From the NCBI RefSeq assembly GCF_001434095.1, contig NZ_AZDS01000002.1:1-64000 (forward strand): a stretch of DNA of 64,000 nt, read 5' to 3'. Source of the DNA: Fructilactobacillus fructivorans. GTDB lineage: Bacteria > Bacillota > Bacilli > Lactobacillales > Lactobacillaceae. Each line of letters starts with the position of its first letter. Positions within the stretch are counted from its first letter, which is position 1. Positions 56,470 through 64,000 of the stretch are shown one piece after another. Position numbers and translations under genes: made by a program. The notes beneath the pieces are model-generated. The model ran no database searches. It was not told where the DNA came from and saw only the letters and a program-made list of their open reading frames with translations.

Positions 56470-57314
56470 TGAATTTTAAGCGAATTCAAGAGGTCTTCTT
56501 GCTGGCTTTCATCATTTTGGACGTTTTCTTGGTCTTGATGATCGTTCAGAATCGGAACATGCAGACGGAAAACACGAATCAGAGTAGTGCGAATGCTACC
56601 ATTGTTAAGGAAATGCGGCGTGATGAGATTTCCGTTGGTAAACTATCCAATAAGCGCTCTAGTGGTTACTACATTTCAGCGACCAACGACGGTAACCTAG
56701 CGAACGAGATGGGAAACTTGAGAAATCAGGACGCTCGGTTTGAAAATGGTGCGGTGGTTAGTACCCTTCGGACTCCAGTTCAGTTTGATGATCGTAACCC
56801 CCAAAACACGATTGATCCGCTCATGAAGAAAAAGAGCTTCGTGATTAACGGTGATGACTACGAGTACGATCCAAACCAGTCCAACTCCAGTAAAATCGTG
56901 TACATCCAAAAGGCCATGACCAGTACGTTAATGGATAATAACGCTAAGATCACCTTTAACCTTGATGAGGACGGTGATATTAAGAGTTATACCCAGACGG
57001 CGCTCACTAACATCAAGATTTTACACGAGAGTGCGGAAACCATCTCCCAGGAACGGGCTTTGATCTGGCTTTACCAGTACAATGAAATTCCGAATAATTC
57101 CAAGGTCCTCTGGACCAGACGGGCGTACACTAAATTACTGAACATTAAGAACAACGGGGTTTACATCCCAACCTGGGTCATTGCTATTCAGACCCGCAAC
57201 TCGAAGGACGTTTCGATCCGCAGAATTAACGCCTTTACCGGTTCAGTTCTGAAGACCGAGAACGTGCAGGGAAACTTTAAGAACAAAATTACAAGTGGTA
57301 TGGAAGACAATTAG
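56469..57314 (+). CDS. walI: WalK regulator WalI (YycI)
   Basis: 281 residues: N-terminal membrane span (about 10-28) starting MNFKRIQEVFLLAFIILDVFL and an extracellular YycI domain. Its ATG overlaps the walH stop (TAATG), so translation is coupled. It acts with WalH on WalK. Length is as in relatives. Confidence 0.9.
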   Translation: MNFKRIQEVFLLAFIILDVFLVLMIVQNRNMQTENTNQSSANATIVKEMRRDEISVGKLSNKRSSGYYISATNDGNLANEMGNLRNQDARFENGAVVSTLRTPVQFDDRNPQNTIDPLMKKKSFVINGDDYEYDPNQSNSSKIVYIQKAMTSTLMDNNAKITFNLDEDGDIKSYTQTALTNIKILHESAETISQERALIWLYQYNEIPNNSKVLWTRRAYTKLLNIKNNGVYIPTWVIAIQTRNSKDVSIRRINAFTGSVLKTENVQGNFKNKITSGMEDN

Positions 57315-57345
57315 AAAGCTGGATGGAAAGTTGAACGATGATCCA

Positions 57346-58134
57346 ATGAAAATTAGTGTCTTGTCGAGCGGAAGCGGCGGCAACGTCACGTACATTGAAA
57401 CCAATCAGCATAAGGTGTTACTTGATGCGGGATTGTCTGGAAAGAAAATTGAACACCTAATGAATTCCATTGGACGGAGTTTAAACGACGTGGACAAGTT
57501 GTTTGTGACACACGAGCACACCGACCACGCGAAGTCCGTTGGAATCCTGGCACGCAAGTACAACATGGAGGTCTACGCCAACGAAAAGACCTGGAACGCC
57601 ATGAGCCGTAAGATTGGTAAATTTCCGGAAGAACAGAAGTTTATTTTTGATCCAGATACCATCAAGACCTTTGGTGACTTAGACGTTGAGAGCTTCAGTG
57701 TTTCTCACGATGCGGCCGATGCTCAGTTTTACAACTTTCATGATGGCGACAAGAGTTTCGTCGTTCTGACGGATACGGGCTATGTTTCGGACCACATTGA
57801 AGGTGTCATCAAGGACGCGAACGCCTACGTCTTAGAGTGTAATCATGACGTGGAAATGTTGCGAAACGGCGACTATTCGTGGCCAACGAAACAACGTATC
57901 ATGAGTGATGAGGGCCATTTATCTAATGAAGCCGGTGCGGATGCGATGATTGACATCATTGGACGCGACACCAAGAACATCTTCATTGGCCATCGTAGTC
58001 ACCACAACAACATGAAGTCGTTGGCGCACCTTACCGTGGCTTCGATGCTTGAAAATGAGGACTTTGGTGTGGGACACGACTTTAATTTGTTTGATACGGA
58101 CGTGGAAAAACCATCTAATTTAATAACTCTTTGA
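57346..58134 (+). CDS. walJ: Metallo-beta-lactamase fold exonuclease-like protein WalJ (YycJ)
   Basis: 262 residues with the metal-binding HxHxDH (VTHEHTDHAKSV) and the supporting LTDTGYVSD and FIGHRSHHNN histidines. Family members are 5'-3' DNA exonucleases linked to mismatch repair and wall control. ATG 57346 is chosen from the family start MKISVLSSGSGGN; the ribosome binding site is weak, and a TTG at 57331 is an alternative. It follows walI by 31 bp. Confidence 0.9.
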   Translation: MKISVLSSGSGGNVTYIETNQHKVLLDAGLSGKKIEHLMNSIGRSLNDVDKLFVTHEHTDHAKSVGILARKYNMEVYANEKTWNAMSRKIGKFPEEQKFIFDPDTIKTFGDLDVESFSVSHDAADAQFYNFHDGDKSFVVLTDTGYVSDHIEGVIKDANAYVLECNHDVEMLRNGDYSWPTKQRIMSDEGHLSNEAGADAMIDIIGRDTKNIFIGHRSHHNNMKSLAHLTVASMLENEDFGVGHDFNLFDTDVEKPSNLITL

Positions 58135-58193
58135 GAATTATTGACCCTTTCTTAAAAATTATTTGCTAAAATAACGTTAAATGGGGTGTAAAT

Positions 58194-59459
58194 ATGAAGA
58201 GAACACATCCACTACTAACGGTTGCCATTGTGGCATTAGTAGCTGGTTTATTGGGTGGCGGAATTGCCTACGGAGGAATTACGTGGTATAACGGCGGAAT
58301 GTCTCTCGGCACGCAAGCTGTCCCTGCTGGTTCCAATCGTGGTGGAACCGCAAAAGTTGAGAATGTAAAAGTCAATGCCTCTAATCAGGCTGAGAAAGTC
58401 TTTAAGAATAATAAGGACACGGTGGTTTCGGTTATTAATACCGAGAAGACCAAGTCCAACGACTCCGATCCACTATCAGGAATGTTTAGTGGGATGTTTG
58501 GCGGCAGTGACGGAAATGGCAGTAAAAATAATCCATCGCAAAAGGACCAGCAACAGATTAGTGAAGGTTCTGGAGTGGTCTACAAGAAGGATAACGGTTC
58601 TGCTTACATTGTGACCAACAATCACGTGGTTTCTGGTTCATCAAGTCTTGAAGTAGTCTTGAGTAACGGTCAGAAGAAGGAAGCTAAGCTGGTTGGGCAT
58701 GATGCCGTGACCGACCTGGCTGTCTTAAAGATTAACGGTAATGGCGTTAATCGAGTTGCCAACTTCGGAAATTCTGACGACATTAAAGTGGGTCAAACGG
58801 CCCTTGCGATCGGTTCCCCACTCGGTTCCGAATACGCATCGTCTCTAACTGAGGGAATCATCTCCGCCAAGAAACGGGAAGTTCCGCAGGCAAGTACCGA
58901 AAATGGGCAACAGAATGCCAGTGCTGGTGATGCGACGGTCATTCAGACCGACGCTGCCATCAACCCCGGTAATTCTGGTGGACCACTATTAAACATTGCT
59001 GGACAGGTTGTTGGAATTAACTCCATGAAGCTGTCGAAGGATAGTTCTGGAACGAGCGTCGAAGGGATGGGCTTTGCGATCCCAAGTAACGAAGTCGTTC
59101 GGATTATCAATCAGTTGATTAAGGATGGAAAGGTCATTCGGCCGGAACTAGGGATTAAGTACGTGGACCTGGCCAATATCTCAGTTAAGCAACAGAAGTC
59201 GATTCTAAAGCTTCCTGGAAACGTTAATGAAGGTATTGTTGTCATGGACGTTAACGGTGGCTCACCGGCTTCTAAAGCGGGTCTCAAGAAGAATGACGTG
59301 ATTACCAAGTTGGCTGGAAAAGCCATTACTAACCAGGGGAAGTTGCGTGATATCTTGTACGACCATAACGTTGGCGATAAGATCTCAGTTACCTACTATC
59401 GAAACGGCCAAATGAAGACCGCCCAGATCACGTTAGATCAACAAGCTAAACAACAATAA
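58194..59459 (+). CDS. htrA: Membrane-anchored serine protease HtrA
   Basis: 421 residues: an N-terminal membrane anchor (about 8-28), a low-complexity Gly/Ser/Asn linker, a trypsin-like domain with His in IVTNNHVVSG, Asp in VTDLAVLKI and Ser in NPGNSGGPLL, and one C-terminal PDZ domain. It degrades misfolded exported proteins. It follows the wal operon as in other lactobacilli, with its own TTGACC-type promoter candidate at about 58141 and a terminator downstream. Confidence 0.96.
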   Translation: MKRTHPLLTVAIVALVAGLLGGGIAYGGITWYNGGMSLGTQAVPAGSNRGGTAKVENVKVNASNQAEKVFKNNKDTVVSVINTEKTKSNDSDPLSGMFSGMFGGSDGNGSKNNPSQKDQQQISEGSGVVYKKDNGSAYIVTNNHVVSGSSSLEVVLSNGQKKEAKLVGHDAVTDLAVLKINGNGVNRVANFGNSDDIKVGQTALAIGSPLGSEYASSLTEGIISAKKREVPQASTENGQQNASAGDATVIQTDAAINPGNSGGPLLNIAGQVVGINSMKLSKDSSGTSVEGMGFAIPSNEVVRIINQLIKDGKVIRPELGIKYVDLANISVKQQKSILKLPGNVNEGIVVMDVNGGSPASKAGLKKNDVITKLAGKAITNQGKLRDILYDHNVGDKISVTYYRNGQMKTAQITLDQQAKQQ

Positions 59460-59463
59460 AATT

Positions 59464-59501
59464 AAAAAATGTTCGTCGTAGATGCGGCGAACATTTTTTG
59501 G
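59464..59501 (+). terminator. Terminator after htrA
   Basis: AAAATGTTCG / CGAACATTTT with an inner CGTCG/CGGCG pairing, followed by a T run. Confidence 0.85.
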
Positions 59502-60032
59502 TTCAAGATGGTAAACTGACAATTAATGGGGTTAATGAGATAATTAAAACGCTGGTGAAGGAAAAATAGCTGTTATTTAATGCACAAAGGTGTTTTTTTC
59601 GGGACTGATGCGTTTCCTGATAAACTCCGAACGAAAAGACGATTCTAAAATCAAATAATCAGAAAATGCTGATTTTGAAATGTCAAGGGGTAAAACACTG
59701 TGCATAACTTTGTGGATAAACTCATTGTGAAAACACAAAGACTGTAATTAAGGCTTTTATTCACAGTGGAAAAGTATTATAGAGTTATCCACAAGCAGTG
59801 TGCATAAGTTTATGTAACAAGATTTTATGAAAAAAAGAACGCCACAAACGTTGATATGACAACAACAAAACTTGCGTTAACGAACATATGTATTGTTTAT
59901 TTCTGTGGATAAATAAAAATGTTGTTGACAAACGTTGGTTATTAACAGGTATTAAATTTTATCTAAATGTGCACATTTTGTGAAATAGCTTGTGGATAAC
60001 TTTGTGGATAATCTGTTTAAAGGAGTCGACTT
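59502..60032. other. Non-coding region upstream of rlmH with a second DnaA-box cluster
   Basis: About 530 bp without a credible gene. Between 59699 and 60011 there are eight DnaA-box-like 9-mers: five perfect (59711, 59785, 59904, 59991, 60003) and three with one mismatch (59699 and 59799 TGTGCATAA, 59757 TTATTCACA). The density is as high as around dnaA. Nothing else was recognised except the rlmH ribosome binding site. Confidence 0.8.
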
Positions 60033-60512
60033 ATGAACATCAAATTAGTGGTGGTTGGAAAATTGAAGGAAAAATACTTCAAAGACGGAATTAACGAGTA
60101 CGCAAAACGACTTTCTAGATTTTGCAAGTTTAAAATTGTTCAGGTTCCAGACGAAAAGGCCCCTGAAACGCTTAGCCAAGCGGAAATGGACGATGTTATG
60201 GATAAAGAGGGGACTCGGATCTTGGCTAAAATCAAGGATCGGGAGTATGTGATTGCTTTAGCAATACAAGGAGATGAACTAACCTCCGAGCAGTTTGCGA
60301 AAAAGATCCAGGACCTGACCACTTACGGTCACTCTGACATTACCTTTGTGATTGGCGGATCGTTGGGACTTGCGCCCAAGGTTTTAAAACGGGCTAATTT
60401 TGAACTGTCGTTTGGACGCTTCACGTTGCCACATCAACTCATGCGGCTGGTGCTGACCGAACAAGTTTACCGGGCCTTCATGATTAACAGTGGGAGTCCA
60501 TACCACAAATAA
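60033..60512 (+). CDS. rlmH: 23S rRNA (pseudouridine-1915-N3) methyltransferase RlmH
   Basis: 159 residues, a small SPOUT methyltransferase that forms the trefoil knot: [15 protein letters not shown] at the start, the SAM-binding [11 protein letters not shown] and the C-terminal [16 protein letters not shown] 60033 has AAAGGAG upstream. The gene ends the wal-htrA region, as in many Firmicutes, and its upstream region is packed with DnaA boxes. Confidence 0.96.
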   Translation: MNIKLVVVGKLKEKYFKDGINEYAKRLSRFCKFKIVQVPDEKAPETLSQAEMDDVMDKEGTRILAKIKDREYVIALAIQGDELTSEQFAKKIQDLTTYGHSDITFVIGGSLGLAPKVLKRANFELSFGRFTLPHQLMRLVLTEQVYRAFMINSGSPYHK

Positions 60513-60518
60513 AGCAAA

Positions 60519-60653
60519 TTGACTTTTATTAGAATTTAAGCATATAATAAATATGTAATTAAAAAGGAAGAGATGCTGGTATCATCTCTTCCATGTTCGC
60601 AAGTTAGGTGCGGTTACTGTGGTGAGCTAATCAGTCATGATTAGCTTTTTTTA
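60519..60653 (+). ncRNA. Small RNA, copy C (putative antisense antitoxin RNA)
   Basis: TTGACT (60519-60524) and TATAAT (60543-60548) are 18 bp apart, giving a transcript of about 100 nt from near 60555. It repeats the layout of copies A and B: 10-bp 5' hairpin GGAAGAGATG / CATCTCTTCC and terminator AGCTAATCA / TGATTAGCT plus T7. The 3' end is antisense to the last codons and 3' region of the small reading frame on the opposite strand. Confidence 0.75.
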
Positions 60654-60753
60654 TTATCGCATATGCTCTCGCAAGGTTAATCACGATTCGCGATAACACC
60701 CAAAGTCCTATTATGTAGGACAATTTCCAGTAACCTTTCCCAGGTGATTTCAT
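60631..60753 (-). CDS. Small toxin-like membrane peptide, copy C
   Basis: 40 residues: a basic N-terminus (MKSPGKGYWK), one hydrophobic span (LSYIIGLWVLSRIVINLA) and a charged tail RAYAIIKKANHD. ATG 60753 is preceded by GGTGG and GGGAG. A related frame at 22.8 kb shares IN(F/L)A(K/R)AYAIIKKAN. Size, a single span, charged tail, a converging small RNA and a hairpin around the ribosome binding site are the hallmarks of type I toxins, but I do not recognise this sequence family (it is not clearly Fst/Ldr). Toxicity is inference. Confidence 0.65.
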   Translation of the reverse strand: MKSPGKGYWKLSYIIGLWVLSRIVINLARAYAIIKKANHD

Positions 60754-60862
60754 GTCCACCAACTCCCTTAATTAGGTTGGAGAAGTTTGGATATAACCAC
60801 AGACTTGCTAAAACGTTGTAAAGGTTCGCGAAACCTAAGCGCTCTATTTTTAATTATACAGC
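60754..60862 (-). promoter_or_regulatory. Promoter and structured leader of the copy C toxin-like gene
   Basis: On the minus strand a TATAAT -10 lies at about 60852-60858, giving a leader of about 90 nt. CCAAC / GTTGG (60759-60780) enclose the Shine-Dalgarno-like AAGGGAG just before the start codon. Copy B has different bases (CACCT / AGGTG) in an equivalent hairpin, so structure is kept while sequence changes. Confidence 0.5.
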
Positions 60863-60925
60863 AAAATAAATGATTATTCATAGGAATTATTTTGGCCTCA
60901 TGGAAACGCCGAGAGGGTATTAGAA

Positions 60926-61543
60926 ATGAAATATTTAGATGCGCATCACGTCATGCGCTTTTTAGTTCAGGTCTTAATCACAGCGGTCGGAACCGCCATT
61001 ATCGCGGTAGGGATGACACTCATGCGCAAGGAAAATTTGGGGATGGATGCCTTCACCGCGCTGAGCGTTGGATTGTCGCATCACTTACCGATTGGACTGG
61101 GAAATATCCAACTGGGTGATTATCTGATTTTATTAGTCATCGTATTATTCATGGATTATCATCAAATCGGGTTTGGCACGCTCATTAACATGATGGTCGG
61201 ATATGGCGTTCAGTATTTTACCCTTTGGTTTGGGGCGTACTTGGTTTTTACCAGTTTTTGGCTGAAATTACTCTTTGCCGTGCTAGGATTTCTGATTTTC
61301 ACGGTGGGAATCGCCGTCTACATGTCGGCCAAGTTTGGGGTGTCGTCGTACGACGCGATTGCCCCGATTTTCTCCAAGAAGTTTCACATGCCGTACTGGT
61401 CGGTCCGAGTGATCCAAGACGTGTTGTTCATGTTTCTGGCCTTTCTCGCTTCGGGTCCCATTGGGATTATGACGATCATCATTTCGTTATGTTCGGGACC
61501 ATTTGTGGAATTCTGGGGCCGACATTTAAATCTAATTCAATAA
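60926..61543 (+). CDS. YczE/YyaS-family membrane protein
   Basis: 205 residues with five to six hydrophobic spans. The pattern GTAIIAVGMTLMRKENLGMDAFTALSVGL and its partial internal echo FTVGIAVYMSAKFGVSSYDAIAP fit the YitT/YczE family, whose function is not known (a transporter-like role has been proposed). ATG 60926 follows GAGAGGG. It is a single gene between the toxin-like element and a bidirectional terminator. Confidence 0.8.
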   Translation: MKYLDAHHVMRFLVQVLITAVGTAIIAVGMTLMRKENLGMDAFTALSVGLSHHLPIGLGNIQLGDYLILLVIVLFMDYHQIGFGTLINMMVGYGVQYFTLWFGAYLVFTSFWLKLLFAVLGFLIFTVGIAVYMSAKFGVSSYDAIAPIFSKKFHMPYWSVRVIQDVLFMFLAFLASGPIGIMTIIISLCSGPFVEFWGRHLNLIQ

Positions 61544-61545
61544 AA

Positions 61546-61580
61546 AATCCCGGTGGAAATTAATCCATCGGGAAATTTTT
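61546..61580. terminator. Bidirectional terminator between convergent genes
   Basis: AAATCCCGGTGGA / TCCATCGGGAAATTT around a 6-nt loop with A and T runs on both sides. Confidence 0.8.
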
Positions 61581-61588
61581 TTGGTTAA

Positions 61589-62332
61589 TTATTTTTGATT
61601 ATTAGCGTTCGGATCTACGCTGCAGCTTCCGCCTTCGCAGTTAGCACCCTTTGACTGGTCGTCATCGCCACCAACCATTTCGATTGGTTTAAAACTATCC
61701 CAGGCCTTGTCTAGCGCGGACTTGAATACCTTAAATGGTTGAGCACCAGAAACGGCGTACTTCTTGTTGAAAACGTAGAACGGAACACCGTTGATTCCAA
61801 CTTGTTGGGCAGCGGCTTCGTCAGCTCTTACATCGTTTTTGAATTTGTCACTGTCTAAGACGGATTTAACTTCGTCTTGGTTCAGACCAACACTCATGGC
61901 TAAGTCAGTTAAAACGGCGTTATCGTCAACGTTCAAGCCATCAGCGAAGTAAGCTTCAAACAACTTGTCCATTAGTTCTGATTCTTTGCCCTTGGTTTCA
62001 GCAAAATGAAGCAAACGGTAGGCCTTTAAAGTATTGACCACTTTGATCTTACTTGTATCCATCTTCAAGCCAGTTTCTTTGGCTAATTCGGTAATGGTTG
62101 ATAGGAATTCGTCAACCTTTTCCTTAGACATTCCCTTTTCCTTGCTCATGTGGTCAGCCATGGTTTCTGGTTCACCAGAAGCGGTAGTATCAAGTTCGAA
62201 ACTATTGTAATGAACTTCAACGTCATCTTTATGATCGAAATCAGCGAGTGCTTGCTTAAAGTGAGCACGACCGATGTAACAGAATGGGCAGGCGATATCT
62301 GACCAAACTTGTACTTCCATTTTCTTTGCCAT
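61589..62332 (-). CDS. DsbA-family thiol oxidoreductase (FrnE-like)
   Basis: 247 residues with the thioredoxin-fold active site WSDIACPFCYIG (CPFC), the helical insertion of DsbA/HCCA isomerase-like proteins, and the cis-proline loop GINGVPFYVF. There is no signal peptide, so it acts in the cytoplasm, as FrnE proteins do. The C-terminus has an unusual Cys pair (NCEGGSCSVDP). ATG 62332 follows GGAGG at 7 nt; longer starts extend upstream of this site. Substrates are unknown. Confidence 0.88.
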   Translation of the reverse strand: MAKKMEVQVWSDIACPFCYIGRAHFKQALADFDHKDDVEVHYNSFELDTTASGEPETMADHMSKEKGMSKEKVDEFLSTITELAKETGLKMDTSKIKVVNTLKAYRLLHFAETKGKESELMDKLFEAYFADGLNVDDNAVLTDLAMSVGLNQDEVKSVLDSDKFKNDVRADEAAAQQVGINGVPFYVFNKKYAVSGAQPFKVFKSALDKAWDSFKPIEMVGGDDDQSKGANCEGGSCSVDPNANNQK

Positions 62333-62410
62333 TTGATTACCTCCTCCATCAAATTTACTAACTAAACTATAGGATGCAATTGGATCAATCACAATTATAT
62401 TGACTGGAAA

Positions 62411-62626
62411 TTACTTATCGATTGCGTTGCTTGTTCCAAGTAATTTATCGTTCTTGATGCGATTTGGATCTTGTTGTTCGTTAGTACTTTGGTTATTTTG
62501 ACTGTCGTTATTTTTTGTGTCTTTAGTTTCGTTATTCTCATTCGTCTTATTCTCGGCATGATCCGATGACTTTTTGTCAGAATCGCCATGGACTGATTTG
62601 AGAATCTTATCAAGCCAATTCTTCAT
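62411..62626 (-). CDS. Small hydrophilic, Asn/Lys/Asp-rich protein
   Basis: 71 residues. An amphipathic N-terminal helix (MKNWLDKILKSVHG) is followed by a low-complexity disordered stretch rich in Asn, Lys, Asp, Thr and Gln, then DKLLGTSNAIDK. ATG 62626 has GAGGGGG at good spacing, so it is probably translated. I do not recognise a family or function. It lies 79 bp upstream of the DsbA-like gene on the same strand. Confidence 0.6.
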   Translation of the reverse strand: MKNWLDKILKSVHGDSDKKSSDHAENKTNENNETKDTKNNDSQNNQSTNEQQDPNRIKNDKLLGTSNAIDK

Positions 62627-62826
62627 GTTACTTCCCCCTCATCTACTTCTCAGTTCATTATAGTATAGTAAGATTTGATTGTAATGGAAGTTGATGAATT
62701 TATAAAGAATTATGTTACCTCAACTGTAGTAATTGAAACGAGCAATTTACTTGCTTTTACTTTGAAAATTAAATAAGATACTTATATAAGACAACTTACT
62801 TTTTGTGAGTAGAGGAGAGATATGGA

Positions 62827-63411
62827 ATGAAAACAATTGATGTTATTTTAGGTAGTGCTCGCTCTAATTCGAGTGGTGCCGGGATTTTTAACTATTTAAA
62901 AAAGAATGCCAAAGAACTGGAATCTGACAATGGGGTCAAATTAAACTTCATGGCGATCAGAGACTTTGACCTGCCAACCTTCAACGAACCGCTTCCACCA
63001 ATGGGGAACCCGGATCGTAAGCTAACTGGAACACCTAAGAAGTGGATTGAGAACGTTAAAGCAGGGGACGGTTACTTGTTCATCGAACCCGTTTACGACA
63101 ACGGTCTGTCTGGGGCGTTCAAGAATGCGTTAGATTACATCGGATTTGAAATGGCTGACAAGCCCGCTCGAATTATTTCATACTCTAGTAACGCCATGGC
63201 TGGTCAGGCTTCTGCTTTAGCACTCCTACCTACGCTTGCCATGTTAGGGATGGTTATGTTGCCACACATGACCATGATTGGTCACATCGATGACAACTTT
63301 GAAAAGGATGGTAACTTTGTAAGTAACGCTCCTTCAGAAGACTACTATTCTAAGCAGTTGAAGGATGCGGTCGCTGACATTGCCTCTTATACCAAGCTTT
63401 TAAATAAGTAG
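62827..63411 (+). CDS. NADPH-dependent FMN reductase-like flavoprotein (second copy)
   Basis: 194 residues, a paralogue of the protein at 25.2 kb with the same fold and order of motifs: GSARSNSSGAGIF, FIEPVYDNGLSGAFKNALDYI and SYSSNAMAGQ. The usual PEYN loop is EPVYDN here, so substrate contacts differ. ATG 62827 has GAGGAGAG upstream. It is a single gene with a bidirectional terminator. Confidence 0.85.
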   Translation: MKTIDVILGSARSNSSGAGIFNYLKKNAKELESDNGVKLNFMAIRDFDLPTFNEPLPPMGNPDRKLTGTPKKWIENVKAGDGYLFIEPVYDNGLSGAFKNALDYIGFEMADKPARIISYSSNAMAGQASALALLPTLAMLGMVMLPHMTMIGHIDDNFEKDGNFVSNAPSEDYYSKQLKDAVADIASYTKLLNK

Positions 63412-63436
63412 TCTGATACTACTAAAATTAAATACG

Positions 63437-63486
63437 TAAAAAAACGTCTCGTTTCTACTAAGTTGTTAGAAACGAGACGTTTTTCT
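63437..63486. terminator. Bidirectional terminator between convergent genes
   Basis: AAAAAACGTCTCGTTTCTA / TAGAAACGAGACGTTTTT style long stem around a loop of about 10 nt, with A and T runs on both sides. Confidence 0.9.
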
Positions 63487-63492
63487 TTTCTG

Positions 63493-63732
63493 TTAAAACA
63501 TCATCTGGGCGACTATCAAGATGATTGAAATCAAAAAGACGGCCGTGATTATGTACTTGAAGAATTTGTTGATTTTGTTACTTCCCTCAGGAAACAACCA
63601 CAGGATCATGATCAAAATGACGTTTAAACTAATGCCAACCCATGGATTGGGATGAAAAAGAGTCAAAACCATCAGTAACACTAGGATACACAGCTCAAGG
63701 AGCTCCTTAAAGATTGTCAACTTCCTAACCAT
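63493..63732 (-). CDS. Small membrane protein with three spans
   Basis: 79 residues with spans near 10-28, 31-46 and 58-77 and an acidic-basic loop (PEGSNKINKFFK). AAAGGA abuts the ATG at 63732, so a start a few codons later is also possible. The layout recalls small YrdB/DUF2568-type proteins, but the resemblance is weak. Function unknown. Confidence 0.55.
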   Translation of the reverse strand: MVRKLTIFKELLELCILVLLMVLTLFHPNPWVGISLNVILIMILWLFPEGSNKINKFFKYIITAVFLISIILIVAQMMF

Positions 63733-63917
63733 TCCTTTCTTATGTATTTACTAAAAACACCAAATCCCAAGTAGACATGGAAATTTACTCAACTGATTTG
63801 GTGCACAGGTATGTTTTTAAAGTGGTAATGGAGATCAATGAATCATTTTCATTACCAAAATTAATTATACCATTGCGTTAAATAAAAAACTAGACGATTT
63901 TTAATTATCTTGAATGG

Positions 63918-63945
63918 TTGAAAATTTGTTCCGATACGGTAGAAT
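63918..63945 (+). promoter_or_regulatory. Promoter of the gene at the right edge
   Basis: TTGAAA (63918-63923) and TAGAAT (63940-63945) are 16 bp apart, about 27 bp before the partial gene. Confidence 0.6.
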
Positions 63946-63971
63946 GTTATATGTAACGGGGAGGGATCCGT

Positions 63972-64000
63972 ATGAAATCGAAAAATAAATACAAAACGCT
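63972..64000 (+). CDS. Start of a gene cut by the window edge
   Basis: ATG 63972 with GGGGAGGG upstream and a promoter in front opens a basic N-terminus (MKSKNKYKT) that runs off the window. Too short to identify; it could be the start of a membrane or exported protein. Confidence 0.5.

Noticed and set aside
59699-60011. The main chromosomal origin
   Set aside because: Gene strand switches at dnaA, not here, and the unwinding-type AT-rich stretch with adjacent boxes is clearest at dnaA-dnaN.
60892-61563. Plus-strand frames overlapping the YczE-type gene
   Set aside because: They lack family resemblance and ribosome binding sites, and overlap a clear membrane protein in another frame.

Overview
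The window is a piece of chromosome from a low-GC Gram-positive bacterium of the family Lactobacillaceae, centred on the replication origin. The evidence is the gene order (yidC-rnpA-rpmH | dnaA-dnaN-yaaA-recF-gyrB-gyrA, then rpsF-ssb-rpsR, gdpP-rplI-dnaB and walRKHIJ-htrA-rlmH), strong GGAGG-type ribosome binding sites, parS-type sites, CcpA-type cre sites and an SRR adhesin with a KxYKxGKxW signal. Genus cannot be fixed from sequence alone; a heterofermentative, plant- or insect-associated lactobacillus is a guess. Almost every gene left of dnaA (about 35.1 kb) is on the minus strand and almost every gene right of it is on the plus strand, as expected for leading-strand genes diverging from oriC.

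Layout. 1-15.2 kb is a complete accessory Sec (SecA2/SecY2) glycoprotein export locus: secA2-secY2-asp1-asp2-asp3-gtfA-gtfB, a small SecE-like membrane protein and a helix-turn-helix regulator, read leftwards from one promoter that carries a perfect inverted repeat. It is followed by a separately promoted serine-rich repeat adhesin, cut by the window edge. Two parts look unusual: asp2 is split by a frameshift at a 4-bp tandem duplication, and gtfB is only about two thirds of the usual length. 15.5-28.8 kb is accessory: a D,D-carboxypeptidase, an enolase-superfamily epimerase, a phnD-C-E-E type ABC importer, small-RNA/toxin-like elements, a LOG-family hydrolase, a very AT-rich orphan gene, an FMN reductase, a ribokinase/ribose-5-phosphate isomerase fusion and a ROK fructokinase. 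The last two have cre-like sites at their 5' ends. 28.8-34.6 kb is the conserved mnmG-mnmE-jag-yidC-rnpA-rpmH block.

34.7-36.6 kb is oriC, with DnaA boxes on both sides of dnaA. 36.6-50.4 kb holds the replication, gyrase, ribosomal protein and c-di-AMP phosphodiesterase genes, with guaC between gyrA and rpsF. 50.5-52.3 kb has an MFS transporter, a perfect parS, a decayed small membrane protein gene and tRNA-Lys(CTT). 52.5-60.5 kb is the WalRK cell-wall regulon operon with htrA and rlmH; rlmH is preceded by a second dense DnaA-box cluster. 60.5-64 kb has an apparently intact copy of the small toxin-like/antisense RNA element, a YczE-type membrane protein, a DsbA-like oxidoreductase, a second FMN reductase and small hypothetical genes.

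Most noteworthy are: (i) a three-copy element in which a promoter-driven small RNA converges on a tiny hydrophobic, positively charged ORF whose ribosome binding site lies in a hairpin, which looks like a type I toxin-antitoxin system of a family I do not recognise; (ii) the frameshifted asp2; (iii) the truncated gtfB with an adjacent SecE-like protein; and (iv) the second DnaA-box cluster, 24 kb from dnaA.
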